Shown here one piece after another: positions 45,806-57,382 of a stretch of 64,000 bases of DNA. A program made the translations under genes and the position numbers. Location of the stretch: the NCBI GenBank assembly GCA_012845835.1, contig JABAKD010000004.1, positions 3,132,433-3,196,432 of the forward strand. The letters run 5' to 3'. How positions within the stretch are numbered: position 1 is the first letter of the stretch; the number at the start of each line of letters is the position of its first letter. This DNA comes from Undaria pinnatifida. Taxonomy: Eukaryota > Sar > Phaeophyceae > Laminariales > Alariaceae. Under the pieces are notes generated by a model. It ran no database searches. It was not told the DNA's origin and saw only the letters and a list, made by a program, of their open reading frames with translations.

Positions 45806-45934
45806 GTATTTGTATTTTAATTGGTTATACATGATGGGTAACATAGTACAACAATGTCATCTTATACGATTATGTTTTGATTTTTGAAACCTACTAAAGA
45901 CAGGCGATCGATTTATTAGTAGTACCGTATTATG

Positions 45935-46010
45935 TGCAGCTTGCAAAGATGAGTATCGACGCTAAATTCGTCGAACTCACACCTGGCGTCGTTAAAATAT
46001 TTTTATTAAA
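45935..46010 (+). repeat. R1-like divergent copy
   Basis: GCAGCTTGCAAAGATGAGTA, TCGACGCTAAATTCGTCGAA, CTCACACCTGGCGTC. Reads MSIDAKFVELTPGVV, a version with an in-frame insertion relative to R1. Confidence 0.75.
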
Positions 46011-46019
46011 TGGGATTAG

Positions 46020-47095
46020 CAAAGAAGAAGAAAAATAATGGGTGTGGTACTCCAATTGCGCGGGTTACTCGCATGTACTGCTGTGTAAAACCCCCTGAAC
46101 GTATATATGTACATGTCGGTGACTCCCCTGCTGATACCAGGGGCAGCAGGACCATCATAGGTAAGATGTTCGTTCTGCGCGCGGAAACTACATAACCCGC
46201 ATAGGGGGAAAGGGGGGGACAAGAAACAAACAGCTGTGGAACTCCAGAAATCGAGTGACGAGTTGTTGGCACCTGTTCCGTTAGGGCCCGAATTAACGAG
46301 GAACTTGCCAAATCGAATTTCGATTTTTTTCTTTTAATTTCATGAAAAATACACGAAAAATTCAACTTTGGTTCTCATCAAGGAACGGCGCAGTGCGTTC
46401 TAGGAAATAAAAAAGTTCAAAAAACGCAAAAAGGTCAACGAACACCCGTGGGCGACGACCGAGGCGAGCGATGGCTCGCGTCCTCCCCGGAGCGCCGCGG
46501 CTAGCCGCAGATTCTTTTGGCCGGCAGCGGCTTGGAGGCTATGGCTCTAGGTGTCTCTTGGATGGGCTGGCGCCACCCCGCCGCCCGACACGGGCAGCAG
46601 CGACGGGGATATAGCGGTCGAACTTCTGAGCGAAGTCATCATGCGGTAGTTGGTCGTGTAACATTCGAGGTGTAGGGGGACGAAAAACTGGGTTTGCGGC
46701 GGTCTCGGTTGTTTTCGAAGCGTCTCAGGCGGTCTACGCTGTGCTCAGGACCTTCGGAGGCCGCGCTGCGGCTGCTCCGGTGGTCCTACCTCTCGCAATG
46801 TTGGCTTCTCGCCTCTCAATCAGCCGACGACATGGCACCAATTCGCGTGGCCGGCTTCGGTTACACAGAACAAGCCATGTCTAGGTGGACAAACTCCCTA
46901 AATTCAATTTTGATTTTCGACTAAATTCGACCGAGAAAGTCTTTTTTTACTTCTTTGTTGAATTTGATTTTTCGTAATAATTCTGAGAATGCCTGCTTGG
47001 TGATCCATTTCTTGACCAATCAGATGCAAATTAAATTCAATTCTATAAAAAATAATCAAAATTCGATTTTGCAAGTTCCTCGTTAATCTGGGCCC
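46020..47095. other. Intergenic stretch without recognised features
   Basis: A GC-rich patch at 46440-46880 is flanked by AAATTCGA-rich text at 46300-46340 and 46895-47090. Those flanks share GAGGAACTTGC / GCAAGTTCCTCGTTAAT in opposite orientation, so this could be an element of about 800 bp. No coding call. Confidence 0.4.
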
Positions 47096-47099
47096 TTAA

Positions 47100-47372
47100 T
47101 ATACTCTCACATCAACTCACACGACACGATCAAGTCCGTGGTCACACTGCACAGGACACAGGACGGGCTCCAATTACTCAGGAGTGGATATCCACGGGAA
47201 CAAAATAAAACAAGTCTAAAGTGGTGTATACCGGTATACGAGTACCGTGTATTACCTGGTATCTTACTACCGTAGAAAATCGCACCTCGTACATCCGCCA
47301 CCTAGGAAAGATCTAAATGAAATCGGAAGTCAGCGTTTGTAGGTCTCAGGCCCATACCCAGCTAGAGTGTGG
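47100..47372 (-). repeat. R3 repeat
   Basis: TCAAGTCCGTGGTCACACTG, GACGGGCTCCAATTACTC and AAATGAAATCGGAAGTCAGC. Confidence 0.72.
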
Positions 47373-47625
47373 GTGGTTGTCTCCACATTAGACTACTGCT
47401 GCTGCTATTTCTACCCAACGAGTGTCGTATATATATTTTTTTTGTAGCATATACTTCAGTACCTGGTACGCAGCTACGTTCGAAGACTAGCAGCTGAAAC
47501 CGACCACCTCACCTGGCAGGTATACCGCGTATGATATGCCAAGGAAACTGTAAATATTGTTCAAATTCAAAGAGAAGAAAATTAAGGAATAAAAAATGAG
47601 GAAAAGAAAAAAAGAAAAAATAGTA

Positions 47626-48373
47626 AGGCCATTTCTTGTACAGTCGGATTTGTCAGTCGATAACGGCCTTTTTCGACTAAAGCCCAAATCGAGCTTCCTC
47701 GCACAGTGGTCGAAAAAGGGCTTTTTCGACTCAACTTTTTTCGACTAAGAATTCCGACTGGCGGATCCAGTAAAAAAACTCAGTCGAAAAAGGTGTACAC
47801 GCGTTTTTTGAACCGATCGCATCGTTCATCCCACCACCAAACACACACCCACACGGCCACACACCCATACCAGGTACCACACTGCAGTATTATACAAGGC
47901 GCTGACGCTGGCGTGGCTATCACTGCTGTTGCTATACGCAGCAAATCAGCGTGGCGCATTCCTAGTTCCGCTCGCCAGCAGCGTGTATCACACGGCGGCA
48001 GCAGCGCGCGGTATCGATCCCATGCTGCCAACACCGGTGCTGTAGCTTTGGCGGCTCTCGGCTGAGTGCAACTCCACGAACGTAGCTTTGGCGGCTTTCG
48101 GCTACGCCCAAAGCCACCATCTCGCTGGGACGAGGGTTCGAGCCGTTGCTCGCGGAGAAAGCGCGAAGCACAGAGTTGCCAACCGATTTCGACTGCTGTA
48201 CAGCAGTACTCCCTCACACCAACCGCCTCTAGGAAGAGCACAAAAACTATAAAATCGACTCGACTGACGATAAGAAGAAGGAAGAAGGACCAGAAGATTC
48301 GAGTCGAAAAAAAGTCCAGTCGAAAAGGGCCGTTTTCGACTGGCGGAATCCGACTGTATAAGAAATGGCCTAG
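47626..48373. mobile_element. TIR-760 element, copy 2
   Basis: Ends AGGCCATTTCTTGTACAGTC and GACTGTATAAGAAATGGCCT are inverted repeats. The interior is nearly co-linear with copy 1 (TGCTGCCAACACCGG, CAACCGATTTCGACTGCTGT, ACTATAAAATCGACTCGACT). No intact transposase. Confidence 0.88.
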
Positions 48374-48393
48374 CAATCGTTTCCTGGTATCAA

Positions 48394-48752
48394 ACCGGTC
48401 GCCCCAGTGGTCTATTAAAAACTACCATGGTAGGTTGTGGTTGCCCTCTAATCTACTAGCGTTGGTCATTGAGTTCGGTTCCCGCCGTGGTGAGATCTTG
48501 AAGTTATGTGCTAAAAAGCAAAACAGGATCGCTGCTGAAAGCGCCTAGCAGCGCAGGTAGGCACAGTTCGACGCGGGTCGACGAGGGATTACAATGCTGA
48601 ATGATTCTCGCGACAAAATATAAAGGCGCGTACCGTAGTGGAGAGGGGGGAGGGAGGAGGGCTATGTGACTCCGGATCTTATTTGCTACTGCATGACTGG
48701 TAGGGAACGCGAGAGTGATGCGAAGATAATTATTAATTAATGGGACGAAGAG
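48394..48752 (+). mobile_element. SINE-B copy
   Basis: ACCGGTCGCCCCAGTGGTCTA, B box GAGTTCGGTTCCCGCC, TTCGACGCGGGTCGACGAGG. About 25 bp of extra sequence lies between the A and B boxes. Begins 20 bp after TIR-760 copy 2. Confidence 0.82.
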
Positions 48753-49364
48753 AGAGATCATACGTAAAGAACAAGTTACAAAGACTCGCCAGCAGAGAAT
48801 GGGTTATAGCATACCGGTTATAGCAACCCGTTACCCGGACTTCAAGTACGAGTAGTATTCATACCTGGTATAAGCTATGCGTAGTCATGGCGGTAAAGTT
48901 AATGTCAAATCAACATGTGAGAACAACAACTGACCCCCATCAATAATGGCTCTACCGCTCGACCGACAACCTAACGACACAGACAATGATACCGATGCAG
49001 ACACCGACTCATAAGGTATTTGCGGTTCTGCGCGTACCGCTCGCTTCATCCTGGGGTGCCTATGCCACTGTTTCGGGTCGAAACGTCAAGAAACGTTAAC
49101 CTTATCGAGTCGAAACCCAACCCGGCGTTTGAAAAATATAGCGCCGACAGCCGCGGGGGGCTCGCTTCTTCCGTACTGAACAAAGGGTTGATTGGCGATT
49201 GGCGACAGCAGCAGCACCAGTCATTAGTTATTGCTGATGGCCTCGTACCTCCGGGCTGCGCTACTAATACTGATTGGCGATAAGTACCAGACATTCCAGA
49301 CTGATAACAGACTAGCTAGTACGGACACACGGACACAGTCGTATTTCCTATTTTCTACTCTCGA

Positions 49365-49775
49365 ACCGGGCCGGGCCGATCTGGAAATTGTATGGAGCGG
49401 GCCGGGTCGGGACGAGTCTTTGAAAATTGTGACGAGCCGGGCCGGGCGGGGCCGAGAATTTGGAAAAATGATGGGCCGGGCCGGTCTGGGCCGTGAGAAG
49501 TTGAAAATGTGATGGGCCGTGCAAGGCCGCGACCCAGCACCCAACAAATCGGATGGGCCGAGCCGGGCCACGGCCCATGACATGTGGGCATCTACATGGA
49601 CCGTTTCCCCCAGCCTCATGACGCGGCCGGTGTTTTCACGAACCGGCCCGGGCCGCGGCCCATGATATGTGGTGTGCTGCTGCTACTATTTACTAGTTGT
49701 GTTTACGGCGTCAACCCTACCCATGAGGCGGCGCACGCGTTTTCATGGATCGGCCCGGGCCGCGACCCATGAAAT
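49365..49775. repeat. GGGCCGGGCC word array
   Basis: GGGCCGGGCCG, GGGCCGGTC and GGGCCGCG words recur every 10-40 bp. A further patch lies at 50545-50750. Confidence 0.75.
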
Positions 49776-50796
49776 GTGCAAAGTGTGACGCAACCAGCGG
49801 TATTAAACCAACAGACAGCCCGAGCGCATCCTGCCCTTTGAGCAAACAGATTTATGCGGTACACACTCGCTCTATGCTCAATTTCGACCAGAGTTACAGC
49901 AGTACATCTACAAGAGTGCCTCTGGGGGCTGAATCTTCGCCGGTGCCGATGTGCTGCTAGCAGCGAGAATCGTCCGCTGTGCTTCGTGGCCCTTGTACAA
50001 CGGTCTGATCGAGCCTTGGTGTCGTTGTGGGTGTACAGAGGACAATCCCTGGCGTCTCGGTGACCCAGGCAGCCTTTGACGCTTTTGCCATGGTTTGGTC
50101 CAGAAGGAACCGCCGTAAAAAAGTTGGTGGCAGAAAGCATCTTCTGACCGAGCGTTGCAGCGTCCGTCACCTTCGTATCTGTCGTTGTATAACCGGGAGC
50201 GAGGACCGCTGCTGTAGCTTGGGAAGCCCCCACCTAAAGACCACTGGCGTTATATTTGCCACTTCGGACGACAGACAGATTGCAAGCAGGTAGGGTATTG
50301 CAGCAGCAGGTAGGTGGTTGGTGCTGCTGTTGGTGTTGCCGCTACTGCTTCTGCGGCTGCGGGCTTCGCAGCAGCATCAGCAGGAGGGGGAGGCCCGCAA
50401 GCGAACGGACCGGGCCGTTAGTGGAGCACTGTGTGCGTACGAGTGGGTATGTAAGCCTCATTGGTCGGACGCAGCTGGCCCACGGAATCCGGATGGAAAA
50501 ATGAATCGAGAACATGTCAGCATGCACGTTTTTTTACAGGACAGCACATGGGCCGGCCCGTCGAATCGACGGGCCGCCCCACAAAAATGGCGGGCCGGTC
50601 CATGTAGAGCACTGGTCTCATGGGCTCTGTCAAGGTCGTGGATCGGGCGGGGTCGGGGACCGTCCTCTCAAAAATTGACTGGACAGGCGGGGCCGCGGCC
50701 CATCAAAATGAAATTTCGATGAGCCGGGCCGGCCCACCAGCGCCGGCCCATGGCAATCCCTGAAATTTAAACCTATTACGCTCTGGCCAGTTGTTA

Positions 50797-51526
50797 TACA
50801 TCAGTCGGATCCGTGAGCCGCAAAGGGCCTTTTCCGACTTTTTTTTCGACTGGGTTCGTCTGGGCCTCCTCCTTATCGTCAGTCGAGTCTATCTTATAGC
50901 TTGGTGGTATTTCTGGAGGCGGTTGGTGCGAGAGAGTACTCCTGTCGTGGCAGTCAAAAATCGGTTGGAATGTTTCGTGCGTTCTCCGCGGGCGACGCAT
51001 GCTTCACGCGCGACGAACCCTCGTCAAAAGCGGGTTGGTGGCGTTTGACTTAGCCGAAAGCTGCCAAAGCTACGATCGTGGCGTTGCACTCAGACGAGAG
51101 CCGCCAGAGCTACCGCAAGCGTAGCCGTTGTTGGCAAAAAATGTCCTCGATACTGCTGGCGGGCGGATCGAGGAGTGTGCCACCCTGACTTACGTCGAAA
51201 AGCAGCAGCAGTGATAGCGGCCAAGCCAGCGCTGGTGCTGTTGTATTATTCTGCTCTGTGGTACCTGGTGTGGGCGGGTAGGCCTGTGTGTGTTTTTGTG
51301 GTGGGATGGACGATGCGATGGGTTCAAAAACGCTTTCGACTGAACAATCCGGCTCGCACATCTAGTCCGCCGACGCTTTCTATTCGATTGGATGTGCGAG
51401 CCGGATTGCTCGGTCAAAAACATTTGAGTTTGACAAGCTTTTTTTCGGCTGCGTAAAAAGCCTGAGTTGGTCTTTCGTCGACAAGGACCTTGTTCGACTG
51501 GCGGATCCGAATGTATAAGAATTGAC
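50797..51526. mobile_element. TIR-760 element, copy 3 (inverted, diverged)
   Basis: CAGTCGGATCC at the left and GGATCCGAATGTATAAGAAT at the right. Internal AGCCGAAAGCTGCCAAAGCT and GTTGCACTCAGACGAGAGCC are the reverse complement of blocks in copies 1 and 2. Confidence 0.72.
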
Positions 51527-51839
51527 CCCAAACAACGAAAAACACGTTGTCCGAAATAGTATTTTTATTTGTCCAGGACCTTTCTGTATTCTCATACAGC
51601 CCTTGTGCGTCGTCCTCCGTTGTGATGCGTGTTTCAAGTCTTGTACAGCAGTCAACAGCGTCGGCGCCAACAACACACCTTGCCGCGCGTGATGCGCTGC
51701 GCGCAGCAGAGGCTGGACCACTCTTTATTACCCTGGTACATGGATACACTTCGTATCAGTTGTAATGAGTTGGTAAGGAAATGGACCCATGTTGTTTTTA
51801 CCAGGGCAGTCCTCGGGGACTATTTTTGATTTTGGGGAC

Positions 51840-53000
51840 TTTTCCTGCGGGAATTAGTCACCACGGGAATTCACGGGATTAGTTGTCCGGGAGCCGACCG
51901 CCCCGGGAATCCTTCCCGCGTGAACTAGCCACCACGGGAATTCACGGGATTTCTCGTACAGGAACTGGTCACGGTGGTAATCCTTCCCAATGGAACCGGC
52001 CACCACGGGAAATCTTCCCGGGGGACTTTGATACCCACCACGGGAGTTCATCGGAAGTTTTGCCCAGAAAGCGCTCACCACGGAATTTCACAAAACGTGA
52101 AATGATCCACCGCGATATCCCTTATGTTTTGTTGAGTTTGTACCCGTTAGTACCTAGAAATTGTAGCCCCTGCATGCGGGGGGTGCTTGACATGTCACGG
52201 CGTCAGCTGTGAGCACTCCATCGCACGCACAGTAGTAAATGCTTGAACTGAACAAAATCGACGCCACCAAAAACTTATACAACAAAGTTGGTCTCGTACA
52301 ACGTTATTCCAGGTTATGAGCGTTAGCAGCAGGCACCCTAAGCGATGCGACAAAGGCGTCCAGCAACCTAGACCGTTTTGGTTACTCGTCGTTTGCCCCC
52401 CACAGAAGACAGCTCCCTCTCTTCCCGAACAGAAGGCAACATTAGAATACCACGTATAGCACTCGTAAAACGAATAAGACAAAAGACACAAAGTACACCG
52501 AACACCCAGGATCTGTTCGATGCCAGGCCCCCGCTCGATAAGGATATGACCACGTACGCTCCTTGACGTCGTCTGTAAGCTCTTGCACGTCATAAATCTG
52601 CCAGGGTACTTCATGGAACTGGACAAAGTGTTCGAACAGAGCAAAGCACGAAAACAACACTGCAAAAATGATGCCGTGCATGCAGGTAACGCGGGAATAA
52701 TCGCCGCGGGAATCGTTTGTTGTTGGATTTAGTTTTAGTTCGAACGGGACTTCGAAAAATGGATGTTTCCGCGGGAATTTACTGCTCGGGAACGGAAAAT
52801 CCACGGGAAAACACGTTTTTCCACACTGGAATTGGAGAGTAACGGAAATAAGCATGTCCACGGGAACGATTTGAATGGGACTGGGAAATCGAGACTTCTT
52901 CGGGAAATGTTTGGGTGGGACCAAGGCGACGACATTTGCACGGTAACGAAAATTGTCCCCACTTCCCGTGAAAGCCTGCGGGATCTTTCCCGGGAACTGC
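51840..53000. repeat. CACGGGAATTC / CGGGAA word array in two blocks
   Basis: ACCACGGGAATTCACGGGAT recurs at 51840-52085. CGCGGGAAT, CACGGGAAA and TCGGGAAA recur at 52685-53000. The sequence between is unrelated. Confidence 0.7.
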
Positions 53001-53004
53001 CCTG

Positions 53005-53351
53005 CAAATTACTCGTATACTAGCTATCGTATAAACTCGTGACCCTTTTGGTGCCTAATGTATCGACCAAGAACACGATAAGTGGAATATGTACACGCGT
53101 CGGACAGATCAGATCCCTATTGATGGTCTGTAGATATCTGTGTCGTTCAGGGCAAACAGATCCCTGGCCTATGATCTGCAAATTCCTCGTGCATTAGCTA
53201 TCGTATATACTCGTGACCCTTTTGGTACCCAATGTATCGACCATTAACACGATAAGTGGAATCTTACACACGTCGGACAGATCGGATCCCTATTGATGAT
53301 CTGTAGATGATCTGTGTCGTTCAGGGCAAACAGATGCCCGGTCTAAGATCT
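53005..53351. repeat. Tandem duplication of ~175 bp
   Basis: ACTCGTGACCCTTTTGGT, AACACGATAAGTGGAAT, CGTCGGACAGATC and GTGTCGTTCAGGGCAAACAG occur in the same order in 53005-53176 and 53177-53351. Confidence 0.88.
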
Positions 53352-54104
53352 GCAGGGCCTGTAGATCGTGCATGTTGCCGGGTGGGAAAGCCGCATATGT
53401 GCGTGATCTGGCGCACTTTTCCTGGGTTGGATTTGTACTGCACAGATCCTGAACAACATTTCATACCGACACACATAGAATCTAGATGATCTAGATCTTG
53501 ATATGTCCGATGTGTCGATCGCATGAACCGTCCAAGGAGGATGTTGCAGCGGTACACGTATCACAATGTTGTGCGCGTGTCGTACGGGTCCTTGCGCTGC
53601 GGCGGACACATCCCCTACCTCGCAGAGCTGCTTCACGTGGCTGATGCGTGAAAGGCCCTGGTAATTAGCCGTTGGCAGGGCCCACCAAGCACCTTATCTC
53701 ATCCAATGCCGAACACAACCGAGGGTCGGCCACAGCAAACCGAGAGTCGGCCACCGCCAGCTGTCAAGTTGGTCGAACAAGTGATGATATCCCCTCATGC
53801 GCTCCGTGGAGCTTCAGAGCAATGCTACTGATTGTCGGTAGGGGGCGCGGGGGGGGTCAATTTACAAGTTTCACACCTCAGACAAATCATTATCTAGATC
53901 ATATAGATCGTAATATCTAAGAGAAGATAGATCCTGGTCTACAGGATCTGCACGGCCTAGATCATGCTACCCTGTAGGAGCCGCAAGACTTGCATAACCT
54001 AGCGCATGTTTGCTGGGTTGGATCTGTGCTACACAGACCCTTCGCAACATATCATACCGAGAGATATAAATACAGACTCACCCACCTAGCATATTACAAG
54101 TACC

Positions 54105-54188
54105 AACAACGCAGCTTGCAAAGATGAGTATTGACCCGCAATTCGTCGAACTCATGGCTGACGTCTTGAAAATATTTTCTATAAAATT
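54105..54188 (+). repeat. R1-like divergent copy
   Basis: GCAGCTTGCAAAGATGAGTA, TTGACCCGCAATTCGTCGAA, CTCATGGCTGACGTCTTGAA. Reads MSIDPQFVELMADVLKIFS. Preceded by CATATTACAAGTACCAACAA as in 11065-11085. Confidence 0.75.
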
Positions 54189-55059
54189 GCAGCTGCCACT
54201 CGGAGAAGGCTCCTCAGGTTTCTTGGACGTATTTTTGAGTTTTTGCCGTGCTAGCTTGCGATGAGGATCGCCCCTCGGCCCGAAATTTCCTCATCATGCT
54301 CCCCGACCCCGACTGTGTCGGAGGAGGCCTCGGGCGTGCTTGCACTGCGCCCGGGCTGCCGGCTTGGAGGGTGTACTGTACTCGTTTTTCGCAAAATTAT
54401 TTCAAATACGTCAGCTGTACGTTCGACTAGTTGAGCGGTCTAGGGTCAACGTTGCAAGCTGCGTGATTCATGAGTCTCGTGGCCAATATATACATAGGAG
54501 TACTCGCATACTGGGGAGAAGAGAGAGGGAGAGGAGAGAGGCCCAGGTACACATAGTTGGACTGCTAAAAATGATGATACACCAGCACAACGTTCGAAGT
54601 ACGAGGTGGTTTGGCGATTATTGATGCTGCAACTGTTGTAGTCCTGCCATACTACCCGCCGCTATTCGTGTGTACCTGGCATGTGATACGATCATCACGG
54701 ATTTCTCGTCCTCCCGACCGTTCCTTTGCTTTCTCCCTTCAGTATGTACAACCCCCCTCTACACTTGCTCCACGTCATACTTGCAATATTTCGAACTGAT
54801 TTAATACCGCACCGTACCCCTTGGCAGTATTTTGTCGCTTTTACGGTCCCTCTCCGCTTCGTTTACTACCTGCCTTACGGGCATGTGCGGAGCCGCAGGC
54901 GGGCGTTAGCCCGCCGAGGCGAAGCCCCCATGGTATGGTCTATGATCTAAATGATCATTCTGGTCTAGATCGTGACCTGTCCGAGGTGTGCTAGTTTTTC
55001 CTTGGTGAAGAGCTTTCCTACTCACAACGTATGCAAACCCAACAAGTTGACACGTTGGC

Positions 55060-55545
55060 ACGTTGTTGTTGTTCTCACATTCAGTCGCATAAGCAAATCC
55101 GTGGTGATAATTGAGAATCAAATCACTCTGGAGCGGAAGAGCATAAAACAAACCAAAAGTGGTAACAAATGTACGCATATACTTCGTATATATATTATAT
55201 AAATTGAAAATACACTCCAGCTGTGAGATCGAATATTTTGTCGAAACTCATCTTTGCAAGCTGTGTGTGATACTCCGATCGCGCGTATTACTGGATGTGC
55301 CCTCATTAAGGGTACAGGTCGGTGACTTCCCTTGCAACTACAGTGTAGCTATCAGGGTCAACAGGGTGATGTTATTCAGTCTGTGCGCGGAAACTATAAA
55401 ACCCGTTTCTGAGGAGCACAAAATCTGACAGCTGTGTATATTTATATACGTAGCTAAAGCAAGTCATACACCCGCCAAAATCTATGAAAAAATGAAATCG
55501 GAAGTCAGCCTTCGTACGTGCCAGGCCCATGCTGTTACATACGTT
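55060..55545 (-). repeat. R3 copy interrupted by an R1 element
   Basis: R3 text TTGTTGTTCTCACATTCAGT ... ACCAAAAGTGGTAACAAATG stops at about 55195 and resumes at about 55438 (TAGCTAAAGCAAGTCATACA, AAATGAAATCGGAAGTCAGC, GTGCCAGGCCCATGC). Confidence 0.8.
55198..55436 (-). mobile_element. R1 element nested in R3
   Basis: Reverse-strand R1 from the AT-rich tail (ATATATTATATAAATTG) through ACACTCCAGCTGTGAGATCG, ATTTTGTCGAAACTCATCTT and TGATACTCCGATCGCGCGTA to CTGTGCGCGGAAACTATAAA and ACAAAATCTGACAGCTGTG. Confidence 0.88.
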
Positions 55546-55601
55546 TCACGTATATGTGTACTTTGAAGACTGAAATCTGACTATTTCTATATATATCGCA
55601 A

Positions 55602-56212
55602 ACATTTTTTTCTCACACACATCTACTTTCCAGCTTCTGAACAAGCCGTGGTCACAGGTGTCGTTCCTTCTATCCCCCGGTTCTTGCCTTCAATTTTTAT
55701 CGCGCATAGGGTTCAGCAATCCCACTGCTTGTCGATTTTTGATCGAGTGTAGCTAACTCACGCTCTCGCGCTTTCCGTAAGTTGATTTGTGCACAAGAAA
55801 ATGCCCCCACGAATATACACGAGTATGCACTCGGGGGGGGTCGAACTCACGAGACTGACCTTTTTTATCTTCTTTTTTCACATTTTTATTTTCCAGCTTC
55901 TCGACAAGCCGTGGTCTTAGGTGTCGTCCCTTCTCCCCCCCGGTTCTTGCCTTCAATTTTTATCGCGCATAGGGTTCAGCAATCCCACTGCTCGTCGATT
56001 TTTCATCGAGTGTTGCTAACTCACGCTCTCGCGCTTTCCGCAAGTCAAATCGCGCACAAGAAAAAGCCCCAAAGAATGTATACGAGTATGCACTCGGCGG
56101 GGCTCGAACTCACGAAACTGACCTATACCAGGCTCGAGGATAACCTGATACGCCACCGGGGCGACCGGTGTATACCAGGCTCGATAACCTGATACGCCAC
56201 CGGGGCGACCGT
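55602..56212 (-). mobile_element. SINE-A split by a second SINE-A
   Basis: The outer copy has its body at 55602-55860 and its tRNA-like head at 56169-56212 (TATACCAGGCTCG...AACCTGATACGCCACCGGGG). The inner copy, complete from T-rich tail to GCGACCGG, occupies 55861-56168. The split is at ACTGACC^TATACCAGG of the consensus. Confidence 0.88.
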
Positions 56213-56454
56213 CTTATACGCATACATAAGTACCTCCTAGTAGAGTAGGACTGGTGTACGACGTACATGAGTAGGACTGCTGTGTTGTGGCTGACTACAA
56301 ATCGCCGACGACTAGCTGTTATTTGGCCAAGTGTTACAGTTGGTTGTATACTCTATTTTTATGGGGTGTTGCCTCTTTGCATCTGACGGGCGCGTATATG
56401 GCTCTGCGTGTTGTACACCTGGTATGGTGTTTATTTTTCATCAGGGCTTTCCAA

Positions 56455-56645
56455 TGGTCATGATCCGACCCTAAGGCCAGGTCCGGAGGTTTTCAATCTC
56501 GCGGGTCGGGTTGGCTCGGTTCACGAGGTGTTTGGAATATGGCGGACGGGGCCGGATCGCCCTTCCGGACCTAGCCCGACCCCGCAAGAATCTACACCCT
56601 GGCCGACCTGACCCGCGAGAATCGACCCGACCCGTGAACCCCTGT
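56455..56645. repeat. GGGTCGGG / CCCGACC word patch
   Basis: GCGGGTCGGGTTGGCTCGG, GGCCGGATCGCC, CTAGCCCGACCCCGC and GACCCGCGAGAATCGACCCG. Partly self-complementary. Confidence 0.55.
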
Positions 56646-56659
56646 CATTTTTCTGCTAT

Positions 56660-56790
56660 TATTATTTTTTTAATCCTCCGGCGGATGGGGAAAAAAAAAT
56701 AAAGCTCAAGCTCACCACACTTCCACGTGTTTTCATACGCGTCGTGTGTCGATTTAACTCAGTTGTTTTCGCAACCCAGCGTTATTTATT
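56660..56790. repeat. R-E, copy 3
   Basis: TTTTTTTAATCCTCCGGCGG, CTCACCACACTTCCACGTGT, CGTCGTGTGTCGATTTAACT. Confidence 0.78.
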
Positions 56791-57139
56791 ATGACTGGGC
56801 CAGTTATTAATAGTTGGCGTTTGCTCTGCGACTTTAGTTTTGTCTAGCCGGGAAGTCCAGCCAACTTTCAGCGCTGACAAAGACGGCAGCAGTTGCTGAA
56901 CGAAAGCGCCAAGATGCAAGACGTTGTGAGAAAACCAAGAAAACTTGAAGACTAAAAAGAAGGCGGAAAAAATAACAACTCCTCCCGAATGAATTCTGTC
57001 GACTTGCGCCTACTTCTTACTCCGTCGGCAACGGTAGTATCGCTGTCGCGCTCCCCCCGAGGAGAATGAATCAGATTTTTCTCTTTTGACCAGCCCTTTT
57101 TTTTTTCAGCTCTACTCGTAAGAGGTTTGCACCCTCAGC

Positions 57140-57310
57140 GACGTTCTCGACAAGCCGTGGTCACAGGCGTGTTCCAAGTCCCCCCCCCCGGTACTTGCCT
57201 TCATTTTGTGTCGCGCATAGGGTTCGGCATATCCCACTTTTCAGCTTTTTCATGCTCGTCGATTTTCGTCGAGTTTTGCCAACTCACGCTCTTGGGTCTT
57301 CCGCACACAG
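57140..57310 (-). mobile_element. SINE-A fragment
   Basis: TTCTCGACAAGCCGTGGTCA, TGTCGCGCATAGGGTTCGGC, CAACTCACGCTCTTGGGTCT. The head is missing and replaced directly by an R1 end. Confidence 0.75.
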
Positions 57311-57382
57311 CTGCTTGCAAAGATGAGTTTCGACGAAATCTTCGATCTCACAGCTGGAGTGCATTTTTATTTTTATAAAAGA
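57303..57382 (+). mobile_element. R1 element (3' part)
   Basis: AGCTGCTTGCAAAGATGAGT, TTCGACGAAATCTTCGATCT, then GGAGTGCATTTTTATTTTTA. A diverged second copy follows at 57437-57500. Confidence 0.78.

Noticed and set aside
49703-50233. 176-codon minus-strand frame
   Set aside because: Part lies in the GGGCC word array, and the rest has no domain or splice support. Could be an old element remnant, but not enough to call.
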